Under the pieces are notes generated by a model. That model saw only the letters and a list, made by a program, of their open reading frames with translations, searched no databases and was not told the origin of the DNA. Both the position numbers and the translations under genes were made by a program. 64,000 nt of DNA. Source: Clostridia bacterium (GTDB taxonomy: Bacteria; Bacillota; Clostridia; Oscillospirales; Acutalibacteraceae). Of the stretch, positions 34,741 through 46,200 are shown piece by piece; the stretch's first letter is position 1, and every line of letters begins with the position of its first letter. The DNA is taken from NCBI GenBank assembly GCA_017468425.1, contig JAFUIO010000005.1, positions 1 to 64,000 of the forward strand, given 5' to 3'.

Positions 34741-35859
34741 TTAATCAAGGAAATCTTTGAGTTTTTTACTTCTGCTGGGGTGACGGAGTTTTCTTAAAGC
34801 CTTTGCTTCAATCTGACGGATTCTTTCACGCGTAACGTCAAATTCCTGACCAACTTCTTCAAGTGTTCTGGGATGACCGTCATCAAGACCGAAACGGAGT
34901 CTTAAAACTTTTGCTTCTCTGTCTGTAAGAGTTTTAAGCACTGCTGCAAGCTGTTCTTTAAGAAGAAGCATTGATGCTGCATCCTGAGGTGCAAGTGCAT
35001 CTTCATCGGGGATGAAATCGCCAAGGTGGCTGTCTTCTTCTTCACCGATAGGTGTTTCAAGAGAAACAGGCTCCTGTGCCACTCTCATAATTTCACGCAC
35101 TTTATCTACGGGGAGATTAAGTTTTTCTGCAATTTCTTCTGCAGAGGGGTCACGTCCGTTTTCGTGGAGAAGCTGGCTGTTTGTCTTTTTAACTTTATTG
35201 ATAGTTTCTACCATATGAACAGGGATTCTGATTGTTCTTGCCTGGTCAGCAATAGCTCTTGTGATAGCCTGACGAATCCACCATGTAGCATAAGTTGAGA
35301 ATTTGAAGCCTTTTGTGTAGTCGAATTTATCAACTGCTTTGATAAGACCCAGGTTACCTTCCTGAATAAGGTCTAAGAACTGCATGCCTCTGCCCACATA
35401 TCTTTTTGCAATACTTACAACAAGACGAAGGTTTGCTTCAGCAAGTCTTTTCTTTGCTCTGGGGTCGTTTTCTGCAATACGGATTGCAAGGTCGATTTCT
35501 TCTTCAGGTGTAAGAAGGGGCACACGGCCGATTTCCTTAAGGTAAACCTTAACGTGGTCTTCCATTGCGGCATTTTTGGGGTCATTACCAACAACACCAA
35601 GGTCAAGGTTTTTTGTTAAATCTTCTTCAAAATTGAGAACATCAAGGTTTACATCCTCAAGGTCATCAATAATTTCGATATTCTGGTTTTCAATAGTGTC
35701 ATAAAAGCTTTCAAGTTCTTCAATACTCAGGTCGAGTTCCATAAGAGCAACGTCGATTTCCTGTGTTGAAAGTTTACCTGTAGTCTTACCTTTTTCAAGA
35801 AGAACCTTCAAAGAAGATTTTTTCTCAGGTACTACTGCGTTGTTATTGTTGTTTTCCAT
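34741..35859 (-). CDS. rpoD: RNA polymerase primary sigma factor
   Basis: A 372-residue housekeeping sigma factor (SigA). Region 1.1 is short, region 2 contains [28 protein letters not shown] and [15 protein letters not shown], and region 4 ends in [28 protein letters not shown], the -35-binding helix-turn-helix. I start at the ATG at 35859, after GGAGGAG; a GTG six codons earlier overlaps that site. It follows dnaG by about 28 bases, the conserved dnaG-rpoD order, but the next gene, a glycosidase, is unusual. Confidence 0.98.
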   Translation of the reverse strand: MENNNNNAVVPEKKSSLKVLLEKGKTTGKLSTQEIDVALMELDLSIEELESFYDTIENQNIEIIDDLEDVNLDVLNFEEDLTKNLDLGVVGNDPKNAAMEDHVKVYLKEIGRVPLLTPEEEIDLAIRIAENDPRAKKRLAEANLRLVVSIAKRYVGRGMQFLDLIQEGNLGLIKAVDKFDYTKGFKFSTYATWWIRQAITRAIADQARTIRIPVHMVETINKVKKTNSQLLHENGRDPSAEEIAEKLNLPVDKVREIMRVAQEPVSLETPIGEEEDSHLGDFIPDEDALAPQDAASMLLLKEQLAAVLKTLTDREAKVLRLRFGLDDGHPRTLEEVGQEFDVTRERIRQIEAKALRKLRHPSRSKKLKDFLD

Positions 35860-35887
35860 AATTTTTCTCCTCCACACGTATGTAAAA

Positions 35888-37648
35888 TTACTTCTTTATA
35901 TTTTTAAACATATTTGCAAAATCCTCATCAGACATTGCAGATACTTCGTTTACTGATTTTTTATCTTTTGCTTTTTTCAACATTTCTATACATTCGCGGC
36001 ATTCTTCAAGTGTATCGCTGATTTCGTTGAAAATATCGGAAAGATATGTGATTCTTCCGATTTCGTCAGGGCTGAATTTTTCACGGAATGAATACATTTC
36101 CAGATCTCTTCCGTTTTCAAGCAAATCAAGCAGAACTGCAAGAACACGCTTGTTGAAAGATGTAAAAAACAAATCGGGTGTTAAATCGTCTTTCAGTTTT
36201 CTGTAAAAATCAGGATTTCTGAAAAGTGAAGTTAAAATAATTTCCTCCGCTTTTGCCTGTTTGGGGTAAAGTTTTTTATCGGGATTTATTTTATCTTCTG
36301 TTCCGTTTGAAATGTTTCTTGCGTGATTAAAAAGTTCTTTTTTCGCTTTTTTACGCACAGCACCCAGATGTCTTTTCATCTCCTGCCGTATTGCATCTGC
36401 AGGAACTTCCGTCATCGAAGCAAGCTTCAGGCAATATGTTTCCCGTTCAATAGGACTTGAAAGTTCTGCCAGGAATGCAGCAGCCTCTTTAAGGAAACTC
36501 ATTTTACCGTCAGAAACGCTGATATCGTATTTTTCACCGATTTTTATCAGGTTGAACTCTATATCGTTCTCTGCACCGTCAAGAAGCGATTTGAAACGTT
36601 CTTTACCGTGCTTTTTGATAATTTCGTCAGGGTCTTTTCCGCCTCTTAACTGCAGAACTCTTACTTTTATTCCCGAATCGGAGAAAATCTGCATTGCACG
36701 TTTTGTGGCTTTCTGCCCTGCCTCGTCGGAGTCGTAAGACAGCACAACTTCATCTGTGTATCTTTTCATAAGCCGTGCCTGCTCTTGCGTCAGCGCAGTA
36801 CCGAGACAAGCAACTGCATTTGTAAAACCTGCCTGATGAAGCGCGATAACATCCATATATCCTTCAGCCACAATAAAGAAATCTTCTTTTGAATTCTTCG
36901 CATAATTCATAGCGAAAACTTCGTGGCTTTTTTTGTAAACAAGCGTATCTGCCGTGTTTACATATTTGGGTTTTGAATCGTCAAGCACTCGTCCGCCGAA
37001 GCCGATAACATTACCTCTTATATCAATAATAGGCGTCATCATTCTGTTTCTGAAGTTATCATAAAACCTTTCGCCGTTTTTGGTGCTTTTCTTTACAAGG
37101 TCTGCCTCATAAAGTTCGTTGACACTGAAGCCTTTCGACCTCATATGTTTAATAAGCGAATCCCACGAATCAGGGGCATAACCCAAACCGAAATGTTTTA
37201 TGGTCTGCGGTGTTAAACCTCTGTTCAGGAAATATTTTAGTGCGTGGGAATTTTTCTCATCGAGCAGACACGAATAAAAAAACCTTGCCGCTTCTCTGTT
37301 TGCGGCTAAAATTCTGTTTTTCTTCTGATGAAGACTATCGTCATATCCGTCCTGCGGAAGCTGCATACCTGCACGCTCTGCAAGAAGCTTGACCGCCTCG
37401 ATATAGTCAAGATTTTCAATCTTCATCGTAAATGTTATTGCATCGCCGCCTGCTCCGCAACCGAAGCAATAGAAAGACTGCGTATCTTCATACACCATAA
37501 AAGACGGTGTTTTTTCGTTATGGAACGGACACAGACCTTTATGTGTTCTTCCTTGTCTGCGTGAATCGAGCGAAACATATGACGAAACAAGGTCCATTAT
37601 GTCTGTTCTCATTTTAAGTTCTGATAAAAAAGCATCATTAATCGCCAT
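35888..37648 (-). CDS. dnaG: DNA primase
   Basis: A 586-residue primase that makes RNA primers at the replication fork. The N-terminal CHC2 zinc finger is CPFHNEK...[11 protein letters not shown] (about residues 40-66). The TOPRIM catalytic core shows as [13 protein letters not shown] and [12 protein letters not shown]. The C-terminal region binds the DnaB helicase and is diverged as usual. It lies 17 bases behind dgt and just before rpoD. Confidence 0.98.
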   Translation of the reverse strand: MAINDAFLSELKMRTDIMDLVSSYVSLDSRRQGRTHKGLCPFHNEKTPSFMVYEDTQSFYCFGCGAGGDAITFTMKIENLDYIEAVKLLAERAGMQLPQDGYDDSLHQKKNRILAANREAARFFYSCLLDEKNSHALKYFLNRGLTPQTIKHFGLGYAPDSWDSLIKHMRSKGFSVNELYEADLVKKSTKNGERFYDNFRNRMMTPIIDIRGNVIGFGGRVLDDSKPKYVNTADTLVYKKSHEVFAMNYAKNSKEDFFIVAEGYMDVIALHQAGFTNAVACLGTALTQEQARLMKRYTDEVVLSYDSDEAGQKATKRAMQIFSDSGIKVRVLQLRGGKDPDEIIKKHGKERFKSLLDGAENDIEFNLIKIGEKYDISVSDGKMSFLKEAAAFLAELSSPIERETYCLKLASMTEVPADAIRQEMKRHLGAVRKKAKKELFNHARNISNGTEDKINPDKKLYPKQAKAEEIILTSLFRNPDFYRKLKDDLTPDLFFTSFNKRVLAVLLDLLENGRDLEMYSFREKFSPDEIGRITYLSDIFNEISDTLEECRECIEMLKKAKDKKSVNEVSAMSDEDFANMFKNIKK

Positions 37649-37665
37649 AGATTCACTCTCCTTTT

Positions 37666-38670
37666 TTACAGATTAAGCCATGATTTCGGCACAAACAAAT
37701 TATCAAAAACGCTTACGGCATATCTGTCAGTCATACCTGCGATATAATCTGTAACTGCACGTTCTGTGCCTTCGTTTTCCATTATGACTCTCATTTCAGG
37801 CGAAAGCCTGTCCGGCTTTTTGCAGAAAAAAGCATAAAGCCACTGTATCATATCTATAGCCTTATATTCCTCGCCTTTGCAGACGGGGTTTGTGTAAACA
37901 TTCTTGAACATAAAATCGTGAAGCTCGTCAAAAGCACCTTTGATTTCATCGTCAAGAACAATATCGTCTGTACTGTTTGTAATTGCAGACATTACAAGTG
38001 TATTGATTCTTTTCGATTTACTGTAGCCAAGAACATCTTTTATTTCTTTCGGGATATCTTCTTCACTCATAACGCCTGCACGCTCTGCATCGTCAATATC
38101 GTGGTTAAGATATGCAATTCTGTCTGCAAGACGAACAAGTCTGCCTTCAAGAGTAAATGCCTGTTCACCTTTCGTGTGGCAGGCAATTCCGTTAAGAACT
38201 TCTTCCGTAAGGTTAAGACCTTTTCCGTCTTTTTCAATTACGTCTGCAACTCTCACGCTCTGTATGTAATGCTTGAAGCCGAAAGGTGCAACTGCATCAA
38301 GCGCACGTTCACCTGCGTGACCGAAAGGTGTATGGCCTAAATCGTGACCTAAAGCAATAGCTTCAGTTAAATCTTCATTGAGCCTTAATGCCCTTGCCAT
38401 TGTACGTGCAATCTGGGCAACTTCAAGAGTGTGGGTAAGTCTTGTTCTGTAATAATCTCCCTCAGGCGACAGAAATACCTGAGTTTTATGTTTAAGTCTG
38501 CGGAAAGATGATGAATGAATAATTCTGTCGCGGTCCCGCTGAAAATCAGTTCTTACAGGACAGATTTCTTCTTCTCTTTTTCTGCCCCTCGTCTCGTCTG
38601 CAAAGCTTGCATACTGCGACAAGGTTGCGTGTTCAATTTCAATAGTGCGTTCTCTTATTGTTTTCTCCAT
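37666..38670 (-). CDS. dgt: deoxyguanosinetriphosphate triphosphohydrolase-like protein
   Basis: A 334-residue HD-domain dNTPase that splits dNTPs to deoxynucleoside and triphosphate. The metal-binding H...HD...D set is visible in RLTHTLEVAQ, ALGHDLGHTPFGH and DRIAYLNHDIDD. The N-terminal RDRDRIIHSSSFRRLKHKTQV is the nucleotide-binding region of the family. It is the first gene of the dgt-dnaG-rpoD row, an order common in Clostridia. AAAGGCGGTG lies 6 bases before the ATG. Confidence 0.94.
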   Translation of the reverse strand: MEKTIRERTIEIEHATLSQYASFADETRGRKREEEICPVRTDFQRDRDRIIHSSSFRRLKHKTQVFLSPEGDYYRTRLTHTLEVAQIARTMARALRLNEDLTEAIALGHDLGHTPFGHAGERALDAVAPFGFKHYIQSVRVADVIEKDGKGLNLTEEVLNGIACHTKGEQAFTLEGRLVRLADRIAYLNHDIDDAERAGVMSEEDIPKEIKDVLGYSKSKRINTLVMSAITNSTDDIVLDDEIKGAFDELHDFMFKNVYTNPVCKGEEYKAIDMIQWLYAFFCKKPDRLSPEMRVIMENEGTERAVTDYIAGMTDRYAVSVFDNLFVPKSWLNL

Positions 38671-38720
38671 ACATCACACCGCCTTTACTTATATATACAA
38701 CTATTTTTGCGGTTTTCCCC

Positions 38721-38742
38721 TGTAAAAATCAAAATTTTTACA
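38721..38742. repeat. 22-base inverted repeat between yigZ and dgt
   Basis: TGTAAAAAT and ATTTTTACA form perfect 9-bp arms around CAAA. It overlaps the yigZ stop and lies about 50 bases before the dgt start. It has no T run of its own, so it may be an operator rather than a terminator. Confidence 0.5.
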
Positions 38743-39358
38743 TTGCGCAGAAAATTTCTCCTGTTTTTTCGCATCTGAATCTGCCGTTGCTGACATCGAT
38801 GAGATTTTCGTTGAATTTACTTAAATCTCCGTCGGCAATTCTGAATATAACTTTCACGTCATCGGCAAAAATTGTATCGTCAACCACACCGCCCGCTTCT
38901 GCAATAAGAGTGGGCAGTTTGCCGTAGAAAGAATAATCGCACTTTGCCTCTGCAATGGCACAAAGCTGCATTGTTACAACCTTACCTGCTTCAAGTGCAA
39001 TAGATGCCGTATGCGAATAAGCACGCACAAGTCCGCCGGCCCCTAAAAGAGTGCCGCCGAAATATCTTGTTGCCACCACTGCAACATCAACAACTTCCGC
39101 TTTGAGAAGAACATCAAGCACAGGTATTCCTGCTGTGCCCTGGGGCTCTCCGTCGTCGCTGTAACGCCTTGTCATCATATCACGCAGAACATATGCATAA
39201 ACATTGTGGGTTGCATCCCAGTGCTTCTGCTTGATTTCGTTTACAAATGCCATTGCCTCGTCAACAGTTTTTACAGGTTTTACATAACCGATGAATTTTG
39301 ATTTTTTCTCTACAAATTCGTCAGATGCCTCCAACGATACAGTTTTATAGCTGTCCAT
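38738..39358 (-). CDS. yigZ: YigZ family (IMPACT/UPF0029) protein
   Basis: A 206-residue protein with an N-terminal UPF0029 domain (KSKFIGYVKPV, HNVYAYVL, RYSDDGEPQGTAGIPVL, ATRYFGGTLLGAGGLVRAYS) and a C-terminal ferredoxin-like domain. Relatives of eukaryotic IMPACT bind ribosomes or nucleic acid; the bacterial role is not settled. I start at the ATG at 39358, after GAGAGGA; 15 extra codons upstream would run into the rpmE terminator. Confidence 0.92.
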   Translation of the reverse strand: MDSYKTVSLEASDEFVEKKSKFIGYVKPVKTVDEAMAFVNEIKQKHWDATHNVYAYVLRDMMTRRYSDDGEPQGTAGIPVLDVLLKAEVVDVAVVATRYFGGTLLGAGGLVRAYSHTASIALEAGKVVTMQLCAIAEAKCDYSFYGKLPTLIAEAGGVVDDTIFADDVKVIFRIADGDLSKFNENLIDVSNGRFRCEKTGEIFCAM

Positions 39359-39379
39359 AGACAAAATCCTCTCTAACAC

Positions 39380-39416
39380 AGAAAAGGCAGACAACTTTCT
39401 CAAAAAATTGTCTGCC
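39380..39416 (-). terminator. intrinsic terminator of rpmE
   Basis: GGCAGACAA and TTGTCTGCC form a perfect 9-bp stem (39386-39394 with 39408-39416), followed on the minus strand by TTTTCTG. Confidence 0.85.
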
Positions 39417-39449
39417 GTTATCTTCTGTTAAAATTATGCCCAAAAGCAA

Positions 39450-39653
39450 TTATTTGTCAAGATTGAAACGCTTCTTAAATCTGTCTACACGTCCGCCTGT
39501 ATCAACAAGTTTCTGTTTTCCTGTGAAGAACGGATGACAGTTTGAACAAATATCAACACGCATATCTGCTTTTGTTGAGCTTGTTTTGTATACTGTACCA
39601 CAAGCACATTTAACTTCAGTTTCCTGATAGTTGGGATGAAGTCCTTCCTTCAT
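39450..39653 (-). CDS. rpmE: 50S ribosomal protein L31 (bL31), zinc type
   Basis: A 67-residue ribosomal protein. [10 protein letters not shown] is the usual N-terminus and the zinc ribbon has its cysteines (CACG and [10 protein letters not shown]), so it is the zinc-containing paralogue. AGAGGTG 6 bases before the ATG at 39653 decides the start. It is monocistronic, with its own promoter and terminator. Confidence 0.97.
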   Translation of the reverse strand: MKEGLHPNYQETEVKCACGTVYKTSSTKADMRVDICSNCHPFFTGKQKLVDTGGRVDRFKKRFNLDK

Positions 39654-39694
39654 TTTTGTCACCTCTTTCATAAAGTAGCAATATAACAGATGTC

Positions 39695-39723
39695 ATTTTA
39701 ACATAAACAAAAATAAAATGCAA
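39695..39723 (-). promoter_or_regulatory. promoter of rpmE
   Basis: TTGCAT, a 17-bp spacer and TAAAAT with TG before it (extended -10) on the minus strand. Confidence 0.78.
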
Positions 39724-39758
39724 CTGTTTTTTGAAAAAAAATTATATTTTGACAGTTG
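39721..39758 (-). terminator. possible terminator at the end of addA
   Basis: CAACTGT and ACAGTTG (39721-39727 with 39752-39758) pair across the addA stop codon, with A- and T-runs in the long loop and T-rich sequence after it on the minus strand. The stem is short, so the call is weak. Confidence 0.4.
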
Positions 39759-42700
39759 TTTCAAGACTGAAGGAGTAAAGAAGCGTTTCTTTAACGTTTT
39801 TGCCCAAACATTCACGTACTGCTTTCTCATAAATCTTGAGCTGACCTGCATATCTTTCCCTTAACTGCTCTGTGTCTGACACGCGGTCTGTTTTGTAATC
39901 CACAATAACAATTTCCCCGTTTTCTTCAAAAGCACAGTCAAGAATACCCTGCACTATCACTTTTTCATCGTCAAATCTGTCAGGAAGATTTTCGTCAAAT
40001 TCTCTCGGCGACATTCCGATGATAAACTTTTTCTCTCTGTAAACTTCCGATGAAGAAGAAATACGGTTATATAAATCTGACCTGAAAAATCTTTCCAGCT
40101 TTCCTCTGTCAAGGCTTTTCGCCTGAATTTCCGTAAGGAAACCACGGGCAAGAAGTCTTTCAATTTCGCTTTCTATATTATTTTCAGCCTCTTTATAATC
40201 GGAAAACTGCATAAACAAGTGCATTGCAGTGCCTCTGCCCGCGGCAGAAAGAGCAGTTTTGTTCATAAAAGCAGGTCTGTCGGATGCAAAAAACTCGCGG
40301 TTTATTGTTTCTTTAAACGCAGTTGACGCTCCCCTTTTTGCAAGCACACCTGACAATTCGGAATAGGGATACACATAATCTGAAACCTCCCTGACTTTTT
40401 CAAGGTATTCAAAGTCGGTTTCTGTTTCCGCCTCCGCTTCAATTTCTTCTGCATCTGTCTGCGGTAATTCTTTTACGATTTTTACACCAAGAGGAAAATC
40501 TGCTTTTTTCTTGTTTACATCAATTCCGCTTGCCGATATACGCAGGTCAATGCCGTCTGGATGTCTCAACGAAACGGCAATAAGCCATTCAAGGTAGCTT
40601 GATGTATTTCTTATTGCAACGGGAGATATTTTATCACCGCATATGGACACCGCCGCTTTCCTGACGCTTTTTGATAAATCGTTTACTGCGCCGACAATAA
40701 TAAGCTTTTCCTTCGGTCTTGTAAGAGCAACATAAAGCACTCGCATATTTTCCGAAAACTCGGTTTTTTCTTTTTCTGTTTTTATTGCAGTACGGCTTAA
40801 GGTTTCGTACTTTATCATACGTTTCGGGTCAATACCTGTAATACCCACACCATACTGTTGGTGGGAAAGCAAATCGCTTAATTTCCATTTATTGCTGAAT
40901 TCACTTTCTGCCTCGGCAATGAAACATACGGGGAATTCAAGCCCTTTACTTCTGTGAATTGACATAATAGCAACTGCGTTTTCGTTACCCGAAGAATCAC
41001 TTGATGCTTTGATTTCCGCAGTTTTTCCGATTTTTTCAACCTGACGGACGAAGCCGGAAAGAGATATATCGTTTTCTTTTGAAAAATTCTCTGCAAAGGT
41101 TCTGAAAATATCAAGATTTTCCTGACGTCTTTCGCCTCTGTCCATAGCTGCCACAATAGTTTTATACCCTGTTTTTTCAAGCACGTGACGTACAAGCTCA
41201 CCCGGTGACATTGTTTGTGCAACAAGGCGGAAAGATGACAATTCATCAAGGAAGTATCTGCATTTTTCATTACCGTTTTCCGATGCGGCTTTCACAGCCG
41301 AATAGAAGCTTCCGCTTTTGTTATTCACCCTTATATCAGTAAGTTCATCTGCAGTGAATCCGAATACAGGCGACATCATTGATGCCAACAAGGGAATATC
41401 CCTTACAGGGTTGTCGATTACTTTTATCAGCGAAAACAGCGTTCTCACTTCAGGTGTTTCAAAAAGGCTTTCGCTCTCGTCAGCGTATGCGTTTATACCC
41501 GCTTCGTTGAGCACTCTTACAAAAACGGGAATATTCATATTCTTTCTTAAAAGAATCGCCATATCGCTTAACCTGAATCTGCCGTTTTTCTGCATTTCTT
41601 TTATTTCATTTGCAATATGCAGAGCCTGTGCAGTTGCTTTACCTGTTTCTTCAAAGGCTTCTTTTTCAATTATATGAAGTTCGCAGGAAATATCATCAGT
41701 TTCTTCAAATTTACCGCCGGGTTTAAGGGATTCTTTTTCGTCATAATCTATTTCCCCTACTTCTTCGCTCATCAATTGCGTGAAAATATAGTTTACAAAG
41801 CCTGTAACTTCCTTACGGCTTCTGAAGTTCCGGTCAAGATTTATAGTTGCAGGATAAGCAGGGTTGAGTTTGTCATAATCTGTAAAAGACTTTTTCTTTT
41901 TCAGGAAAATCTGCGGCATAGCCTTTCTGAAGCCGTAAATACTCTGCTTAACATCACCAACAAAAAACAGATTATTTTTGTCCCGTGAAATAGATTCAAA
42001 CAGAATATCCTGCGCTTCGTTTGTGTCCTGATATTCATCAATAAGAATTTCTTTGAACTGCTTTGAATATTCTTCTGCCAGTTCAGTTCTTGTTATTTCA
42101 CCGTTTTCTTCGCGAATCATCAGGCTCAGTGCCATATGCAGAACATCACCGAAATCGGCACAGTTTTTTTCAATTTTAAGCTGAGTGAATCTGTCAAAGA
42201 AAGCAAGAGTAAAACGGGAAAGCATTTTTATTACGGGGGCGAGAATTTCAACATCGTATCTGTTATCCGACGAAGACACGCCCAGAACTTTACGTGCTTT
42301 TTCATAAAGGCCTTTGTAGTTATCCCTTATTTCTTTAACTGCATCAGATGCTGCACATTTATATGCAGATTTCAGTCTGCCTATTGCACAGAAAGGTTTT
42401 GCGGGAGCCATAGTGATAATTTTATCCCACTGTTCTTCAGTGAATTTTTCAGGCATACATTCAATTAATCCGTCAAAAAATTCTATATCGTTTCTGAAAG
42501 CATCGCCATAGGCAGCATTTACATTTTCATCAGTTGAGAGAATCTCACGTGCTCTTTCTGCAAGAAGTCTGCAATACTGCACATTTTCCCTGAAATAATC
42601 CATAACGCTTACTGCATACGGATTTGTGAAATCTGTTTCTTTGCAGTTAAGGCGTCTGTCAATTTCTTCCAACCATTTTTTCGGATTTCTGTATGACCGT

Positions 42701-43257
42701 GCAAAATCGTATAAGCTCAGCACCAGATCTTTCAATGCTTTATCGTCGTTTGACTTTGTGAACATATCTGCAAGCACAAGGAAATTTTCATCTGCTTCTT
42801 CATAAAAAGCCTCTGCCGTTTCCTCGTATGCCGTTTCCTTCAGCATATCCATTGCAGCCTTATCAATCAGTTTATAGTCACTGTCAAGTTCAATTGCCTG
42901 AATATTACTTCTTACAATATCACTGCAGAAACTGTCTATTGTTGAAATTTTTGCACATTTGAGAAGCATCTGCTGTTTCATAAGATAGCTTCTCTTTTTT
43001 ATATCTTTTTCCCCTCTCACAAGGTCGCTGATAGCACGGCTGATTTTATCTTTCATCTGCGATGCCGCCGCTTTGGTGAAAGTAACAATCAGCAGCTCAT
43101 CAATAGAGCAGGGATTTTTTGCGTCTGTGATTTTTTCTATAACGCGTTTTACAAGCACTGCAGTTTTGCCTGAGCCGGCTGCGGCAGAAACAAGTATTGT
43201 ACCGCCTGACGCGTATATAGCATTTTTCTGGTCATCAGTCCACTTTATCTCCGCCAT
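39742..43257 (-). CDS. addA: ATP-dependent helicase/nuclease subunit A
   Basis: A 1171-residue UvrD-type helicase with a C-terminal RecB-like nuclease. It processes double-strand breaks together with AddB. Walker A is SAAAGSGKTAVLVKR, the Walker B/DEYQDTNEAQD motif and the MSIHRSKGLEFP helicase motif are present, and the nuclease residues are in GILDCAF...VIVDYKTDR near the C-terminus. I start at the ATG at 43257, after AGGTG; it overlaps the end of addB by 23 bases. Length and order (addB then addA) are normal for Firmicutes. Confidence 0.96.
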   Translation of the reverse strand: MAEIKWTDDQKNAIYASGGTILVSAAAGSGKTAVLVKRVIEKITDAKNPCSIDELLIVTFTKAAASQMKDKISRAISDLVRGEKDIKKRSYLMKQQMLLKCAKISTIDSFCSDIVRSNIQAIELDSDYKLIDKAAMDMLKETAYEETAEAFYEEADENFLVLADMFTKSNDDKALKDLVLSLYDFARSYRNPKKWLEEIDRRLNCKETDFTNPYAVSVMDYFRENVQYCRLLAERAREILSTDENVNAAYGDAFRNDIEFFDGLIECMPEKFTEEQWDKIITMAPAKPFCAIGRLKSAYKCAASDAVKEIRDNYKGLYEKARKVLGVSSSDNRYDVEILAPVIKMLSRFTLAFFDRFTQLKIEKNCADFGDVLHMALSLMIREENGEITRTELAEEYSKQFKEILIDEYQDTNEAQDILFESISRDKNNLFFVGDVKQSIYGFRKAMPQIFLKKKKSFTDYDKLNPAYPATINLDRNFRSRKEVTGFVNYIFTQLMSEEVGEIDYDEKESLKPGGKFEETDDISCELHIIEKEAFEETGKATAQALHIANEIKEMQKNGRFRLSDMAILLRKNMNIPVFVRVLNEAGINAYADESESLFETPEVRTLFSLIKVIDNPVRDIPLLASMMSPVFGFTADELTDIRVNNKSGSFYSAVKAASENGNEKCRYFLDELSSFRLVAQTMSPGELVRHVLEKTGYKTIVAAMDRGERRQENLDIFRTFAENFSKENDISLSGFVRQVEKIGKTAEIKASSDSSGNENAVAIMSIHRSKGLEFPVCFIAEAESEFSNKWKLSDLLSHQQYGVGITGIDPKRMIKYETLSRTAIKTEKEKTEFSENMRVLYVALTRPKEKLIIVGAVNDLSKSVRKAAVSICGDKISPVAIRNTSSYLEWLIAVSLRHPDGIDLRISASGIDVNKKKADFPLGVKIVKELPQTDAEEIEAEAETETDFEYLEKVREVSDYVYPYSELSGVLAKRGASTAFKETINREFFASDRPAFMNKTALSAAGRGTAMHLFMQFSDYKEAENNIESEIERLLARGFLTEIQAKSLDRGKLERFFRSDLYNRISSSSEVYREKKFIIGMSPREFDENLPDRFDDEKVIVQGILDCAFEENGEIVIVDYKTDRVSDTEQLRERYAGQLKIYEKAVRECLGKNVKETLLYSFSLETTVKI

Positions 43258-46200
43258 CTTCTGCACCTGCCTTTTCAAAAAATTGGAAAACATCTGTTTT
43301 ACCGCTTACTGTTTTTTCGCGGATTTTATCATCTTCGCTTCTCAGGCAAACATCCTTGTAATCGCAATAATCACAAGCACCGTCGTAGGGTAAAACTTCA
43401 ACATTTCCCCTGTGCAGTTCGTTACCCATTTCGGCAATGATACTGTCAACCTTCTGTTTTATTTTACCTAACTGCACCGCCGTTGCAACTGAGCCTTCAA
43501 AAGAAATTGAATTATCTTTATTTTCTTTCACAAGTGCGTTGACAATATTACCGCTTTCTGTTTTATCCATACCGTAAATTACTTCTGCATTTGCAAGAAC
43601 AAGACCTGAATATCTGCCTGAACGGCTTCTCTGTTTTTCAAGTTCTTCGTCAGTATCGTAGCGGTTGGCTTTGATGTGATTGAAGCTTGCAGGTTTATAA
43701 AGAATACCTGCAGGCTGACAGTCTGCATATTTATCTTTTCCGTTCTGTGTAACTGCAAAAAGATAAATGAGCATCTGCATATTAAGACCGTCAAGCACAT
43801 CCTGAAGTTTAAATTCCTTACTGCCTGTTTTATAGTCAACAACACGGAGATATTTGTTATCTTCCGTTACCATCATATCTACTCTGTCCACAAGACCTCT
43901 CACTGAAATTTTTCCGTCTTCAAGCAGAATTTCATAAGGCGGTATTTCACCGTCGCGGTCAATTTTAACCTCGTATCCGCAGGGCACAAAATCGCTTACG
44001 GAAAACTCATCAATAATCTGGCTTATCAGGGCAAACACTGTTTTTTCAAACCTTGCATAAAGGAAAGTAAATCTGCTTGATTTATTTTCTTTACCGCCCA
44101 TAGAAATTTCAATATATTCATTGAGAACTTCCGAAATAATTTTCTTAAGTTCTTTTTTATCCATTTCCTTAAGAGCATCAATACCGTACCTACTGATAAT
44201 TTTTTCAAGGCAATAGTGAACAACGGTACCTCTCTGTCTGGGGTTGATTTCCGCTTTTTCTTCAGGTCTTGCCTTAAGGCCGAATTTGCAGAAATATTCA
44301 AAGGGACATTTATAATAAGTTTCGATTCTCGACGCGGAAAGATACATATTTTTTCCGAAAAGTTCCTTTGCTTTTGTGCTGTCATCAATCTGAATTTTTT
44401 TATCGGAAAGATATGTGCGTACTGCATCTGTTTTGCGTTTATATTCTTCTTTATCTTCGAAATAAGCTTTGAGTGCATTTGTTTTTGGTGCAGAGCTTGT
44501 CCAGGTTTTCGTCAGTGCTTCAAAGGCTGTTGTTTCACTGCACACAAAATCGTAAACATCGGTTTTTTCTGCATCGGTTATTTTCAACGCAGGGAAAATC
44601 GCCTTGATTTCGCTTACAATTTCCGAAGGATACAATTCCTCCGAAAAAGATTTTGCACAATATGAAACATACACTTTTTCAACTGCACTGCACAATGTAT
44701 GATAAGCAATAAATCTTTCTTCAAGAATTCTGTCAAGCACAGGCACATTAAGGGGCATACCGGAAGTGAGAAGTATGTTTCTCTCTCTGTCGGTAAACAC
44801 ACCGTCGTTATGGGGAGTTCTGGGGAATACACCTTCGTTTGCACCTACCACAAACACAACTTTAGGCGATGCAACTCTTGTTCTTTCAGCATTTCCCACA
44901 AGCACTTCATCAAGCCCTTGCGGAAGAACACCGATATCCTCGTTTGAAATTATTATATTCACAAGTTCATAAATTTCACTTGCAGACTTTGCTTCGTCAG
45001 CCATAACTTCTGCCAGAGCGTCAAGGAGATTCATAACAATTTCCCAGATTCTTTCCTGCTCAAGTGCCAATTCCCGTTCATCGGATTCTTCAAGATTTAT
45101 GGCAATGTTTTTCAGATTCTCGTCTGCGTGAACGTTTATAAGAAGTTTGAAAATTTCTTCTGCCGCTTTTTTGCCCGTAACGTTATCTGAAAGTGCTTTA
45201 CGGAATCGCTGCAACGGCTCTGATGCAGTTTTACGCAGAGCGTTGAGTTTTCCAAGCTCCTGCTTATCGTTTTCAGTAAATTCTTCTCCGAAGCCTCGGG
45301 GATTTTCAGTCCATTCCATTGTGAAACGGGCACTGTTACCCCACGAAACTGCGTAGTTTTCAAGTTCTGAAACTTCATTTGTATCAAGGTCTGTAAGACC
45401 TGTTTTAAGGCATTTCATCACCCGCTCTTCACTGAAACCGAAAGCGGCAATTTCAAGCGCACCAAGAATATATGTGCATAAGGGCTGAATCTTAACAGGC
45501 TGACGTCTGTCTGAAAAAACTTCAATACCGTACCTTTTAAACGCCTCTTTTACTTCAATATCGTATTCTCCGCCATTACGTGAAACAACGGCAATATCCT
45601 TGCTTCTGTACTTGCCGTCTGATATGAGTTTCTTTACGGTAAGTGCCACAAAACGTGATTCGTTTTCTATATTTTTTGCCGAAATTATTTCTATATCTTC
45701 CGTAGGCTCGTTCCATTCTTTCTGTTCTGTGCGGAAAATATTTTCTTCAAGGAACAACAGTTCTTCTGATTTTCTTCTGTTATTTTTTACTTCAATTTTT
45801 CTGATTTCTTTGTTGCATTTTTTTGCAATGTCAATAACAGTTCCCGCAGTTTTGCGAGGGTACGAAAAAACATCGTAAAGTTCTTCTTCAGATGCAAAAA
45901 TTTTATCTGCACAAACAGTTATATAAACCTCTTTTGCCTGAGAAATCATTCTTTCAATTATTTTAAGCTCCTGACGTGAGAAGCTGTAAAAGCCGTCGAT
46001 TACGATTGTTTTATTTCTGAAAAAATCATATTCGCCCAACACATCGTAAAGACGGGTGAGAACATCAAAGGGGTCGGAAAATCTGTTCTGCATAAGAGCA
46101 TCGTAGGCTTGCAGAATAAGAGAAACTTCGCCTAACTTCTTTTTAAGAGTTTCGCTTTCAAGATTTTGAGAAAAATCCATTGCCGCATACGGTGAAAGAG

